From the NCBI GenBank assembly GCA_009760855.2, contig WPIO01000015.1, positions 2,897,001 through 2,961,000 on the forward strand: a stretch of 64,000 nt of DNA. Direction: 5' to 3'. Source of the DNA: Cristatella mucedo. Taxonomy: Eukaryota > Bryozoa > Phylactolaemata > Cristatellidae. The position numbers and the translations under genes are program-made. Shown in pieces: positions 61,580-64,000 of the stretch. Below the pieces are notes generated by a model, which searched no databases, was not told the DNA's origin, and worked only from the letters and a program-made list of their open reading frames with translations. The stretch's first letter is position 1; every line of letters starts with the position of its first letter.

Positions 61580-63066
61580 CGGGGGTGGGGGTGGAGGGAG
61601 GTGCGCAGCCTCTTTGTCGGTACTGATGCTTGTCTGTCGCGGGCCGCCTCCAAGGCTGCTGGGAAGCTGCACGGGCGCTTTGCTTTCGCTGCTGCAGCTG
61701 CTGGTTGGTCATCGCTTTGCTACCCTCTGCGATGGCATGGCAGAGGCACGCTAGCGGCTAGGGCTACACCGAGGTCACAGCGACGAGGGATGGGAGGGGG
61801 AGCTGCTGTTGCTTTGGAGACGAAGCCGACCGTGGGGACGCTTTGCAAATCTCTATCGAGGTACCCAGTCAATGTCTGGGGCATCGAATCTTGGTGAAGC
61901 TTTCATAGGCTCATAAGACGAGAAGTTTCCAAAGGGAAAAAACGAGGGAGATCGAAACACTCGCCTTGCAAGCCAGCAGTCCGCTAGGAGAGGGAGAATG
62001 CTGGCCGCCGCCTCCAAACTCCGGAAGCAGAAGCAGCATTCTCTGCGGACTGGATTGCAGATCGAGTCCTTGCGGTCCAAGGTCGCGTCACCTAGTGCAT
62101 CTTGATTCCATCCATTGTGCCCAAGTCCTACGGGGACGTCCTTCAGCAACGAAGGTATAATGGCAAGTAATTACGAGAGGAGGGGCGCGACATTCAAATC
62201 GCTCATTAAGCAGAGATCGTCGCCAGTCAGCCATCGGCTTGGGACGACTGCTAGCCACCGGATTGCTGCTGCAAGAATGCGCAAATGGATTGCAAGGACC
62301 CTAGCATCGAATTCGCTGATTAAAAAGAAATGGGAAAAGCAAAATATAAGATAAAGCCGAAGCAATGGAATGGACGGCCTGCTTGACGGAATGAATTGCA
62401 ATGGATGGCCTGCTTGTCCGCTGCAGATGTGCTAGACTGCGATCGTGCAAGGCCCTGTTGGACCTCTAACCGGTGGAGGAGCGTCTTACCCGCAGTGGCG
62501 TAGCCCATTTTCTGCCACTCGGTCGTCAGACCAGCAGCAACCAGCTGTGCACGACCTTTGGAGATGTGGTGATGGTTGTCAGAAGGTTTTTCTCGAGGAA
62601 GCAAGGAAGAGAGTAGCAGTAGTGTAGCCACACGTCGTTCGTTGCCAGGTCAAGGCCGTCAGGTCAAGGACTTGTGCTCAATCGCAGGCGATTCCGGGCA
62701 GCCTTGTATCTATCTGGACAATGCTACTGTTGGGCACTCGTAGCCCAGGTCCATGTTGCTCTCTGCTGAATAATGGATGGGGCGATTTGCCATTTGCCCA
62801 TCTACTCAAATACCAGTTGCACTAGCGATACCTGCTGTTGGCTAGCTCGGATTTGCGGACACAACTTGTTAGTGCAGCACTGCCGATTGAGGTTAGGCAT
62901 CGCGAGAAGCAAGCCAAATAGTGAGGCATTTCTTAGATATTTCATAGTTCTTGCATGGAACATCGGTCGCTGCCTGCACTTTCTAATTGCAAGCTTTCGA
63001 TGTTCGTATTCGCTAGAGCTAGCAAACATTAGTTTTAATAATTTAATAATTTAGCATTAGTTTGGA
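61580..63066. other. CERK downstream region, nothing recognised
   Basis: Probably CERK 3' UTR at its start and then intergenic. No clear AATAAA near the stop was found, so the transcript end is unknown. Confidence 0.4.
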
Positions 63067-63111
63067 ATTCGTTGCTAATCATCAAGCTATCATCTATGAT
63101 TAGCAACGAAT
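63067..63111. repeat. Perfect 16-bp inverted repeat (hairpin)
   Basis: ATTCGTTGCTAATCAT (63067-63082) and its exact complement (63096-63111) flank a 13-base loop. The word ATCAAGCTAT occurs at 63081-63090 and again at 63110-63119. Confidence 0.85.
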
Positions 63112-63309
63112 CAAGCTATGATTGTATTGCATCGTGTCAGTTTCAATCGCTGCTGGTTGATTTTGGGTCCTTATAGGCTTTCCTAAGCGATTTAGGCTAG
63201 CTTATCTGAACACTGAATTGGGTCCTGCAGATGACTTCCATGTCATAAGGGGTAAGAAATTCAAGGTTCCGTTAGGGAAAGCTGTGTAAAATAAGCAGGT
63301 TTTGAATTT

Positions 63310-63880
63310 ACTTCAGTAATAATAATAATAATACATTTGATACGGCCCTCAGAGAAGTCAATCCCTTTCTAGGCACTTACATTTGCTGCAAAGGAAGCAC
63401 GATCGAATGGTTAGTGGTAGCATGCTCGATAAGCAACAAGAATAGCATGGTTAGGGGTGACATGCTTGAGGTCAGCATGCAAGTATTGTTAGTGGTAGCA
63501 TTCAGTGTCAGCACGCATAAGCACATAAAGGACGAATCACATGAACCCACTAAATGCTGTGATAAATATATGCATTTTTAGTTTCTTTTTAAATGTGGTC
63601 GAGTCAGGAGATGTCGTGACACAAGTCGGGATCGAGTTCCAGGCTTTGGGAGCACACGAACTAAAGGCACGGTCTCCAAAGGATTTTGGGTTTGCGCGAG
63701 GTATAGGTAAACAGCTTGATTCGGAGAAGCGGGCGGTACGATGCTTAGCCTGTTGGCGGAGTAGATCTGATAGGTTGGCTGGAGCTAAAAAATGAAGGGA
63801 CCTAAAAGTGAGGGAGTAAACCTTGAAGTCGATGCGTTACTTGACTGGGAGCCAGTGCAGGTCAGCTAGAAGCACTGAGA
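63310..63880 (-). mobile_element. L2-A LINE, 5'-truncated copy
   Basis: An AATAAT tail, CATTTGATACGGCCCTCAG, TTTCTAGGCACTTACATTTG, 3' UTR and C-terminal coding words (GGTCTCCAAAGGATTTTGGG). Ends near 63880, where family B begins. Confidence 0.8.
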
Positions 63881-63894
63881 CGTGCAACAGAATG

Positions 63895-64000
63895 GACGAC
63901 GAAGCCGTGGCGGGCCTTGTGGCCAGAGTAGGAACTTTTGCTCTGCGTTCCTAGCAATGAATGCATCCCAAGTACAACCTGGAGCCATACCAGCTCCTCG
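63895..64000 (-). mobile_element. Family B LINE fragment at the window edge
   Basis: GAAGCCGTGGCGGGCCTTGTGG and GAACTTTTGCTCTGCGTTCC, then AATGCATCC line up with 47350-47415 of the long family B copy (coding TxNARHG and RWMPVDQ region). Continues past the window. Confidence 0.55.

Overview
This is eukaryotic, animal-type nuclear DNA. Single-copy genes are split into small phase-matched exons with GT-AG introns, and most of the rest is made of decayed LINE, SINE and LTR retroelements plus long dinucleotide microsatellites. The species cannot be named from the sequence. The two recognisable genes are animal genes: a ceramide kinase (CERK) and a TBC1D22-type Rab-GAP. The L2-like LINEs, with tails of TTA repeats, fit an invertebrate or basal chordate genome.

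Layout. At 1-2000 a minus-strand exon carries the N-terminal part of a TBC1D22A/B homologue; its later exons lie left of the window. From 2000 to 34000 is a transposon graveyard: an L2-like LINE family (called L2-A here), a second CR1/L2-like family (family B), Ty3/Gypsy-like gag, protease, RT, RNase H and integrase remnants with LTRs, solo-LTR-like insertions, tRNA-derived SINEs and a 163-bp tandem repeat. From 34309 to 61333 the plus strand holds what reads as a complete CERK coding region: 11 exons, 568 codons, with every junction phase checked by hand. Its introns hold further LINE copies, including the best preserved L2-A element (about 52098-55500, minus), and a group of SINEs. From 61334 to 64000 come the CERK 3' flank with a 26-bp minisatellite, a perfect hairpin, and two more LINE fragments.

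How it fits together. CERK phosphorylates ceramide to ceramide-1-phosphate; TBC1D22 proteins are Golgi-associated Rab-GAP-like proteins. From memory of the human map, CERK and TBC1D22A are adjacent and divergent on 22q13.31. The same head-to-head order here suggests an old conserved gene pair whose spacer has filled with transposons. The LINE families supply the machinery that probably moved the SINEs: one SINE family ends in an L2-like tail.

Limits. No RNA gene, CRISPR array or prokaryotic-type system was found, and there is no clear evidence of a wholly new system. The most informative observations are the conserved divergent gene pair, a GC-AG intron fixed by reading frame in CERK, a CXXXCXXC motif assembled across a splice junction, and several precisely dissectable nested insertions. 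Transposon boundaries are approximate unless a target duplication is described.
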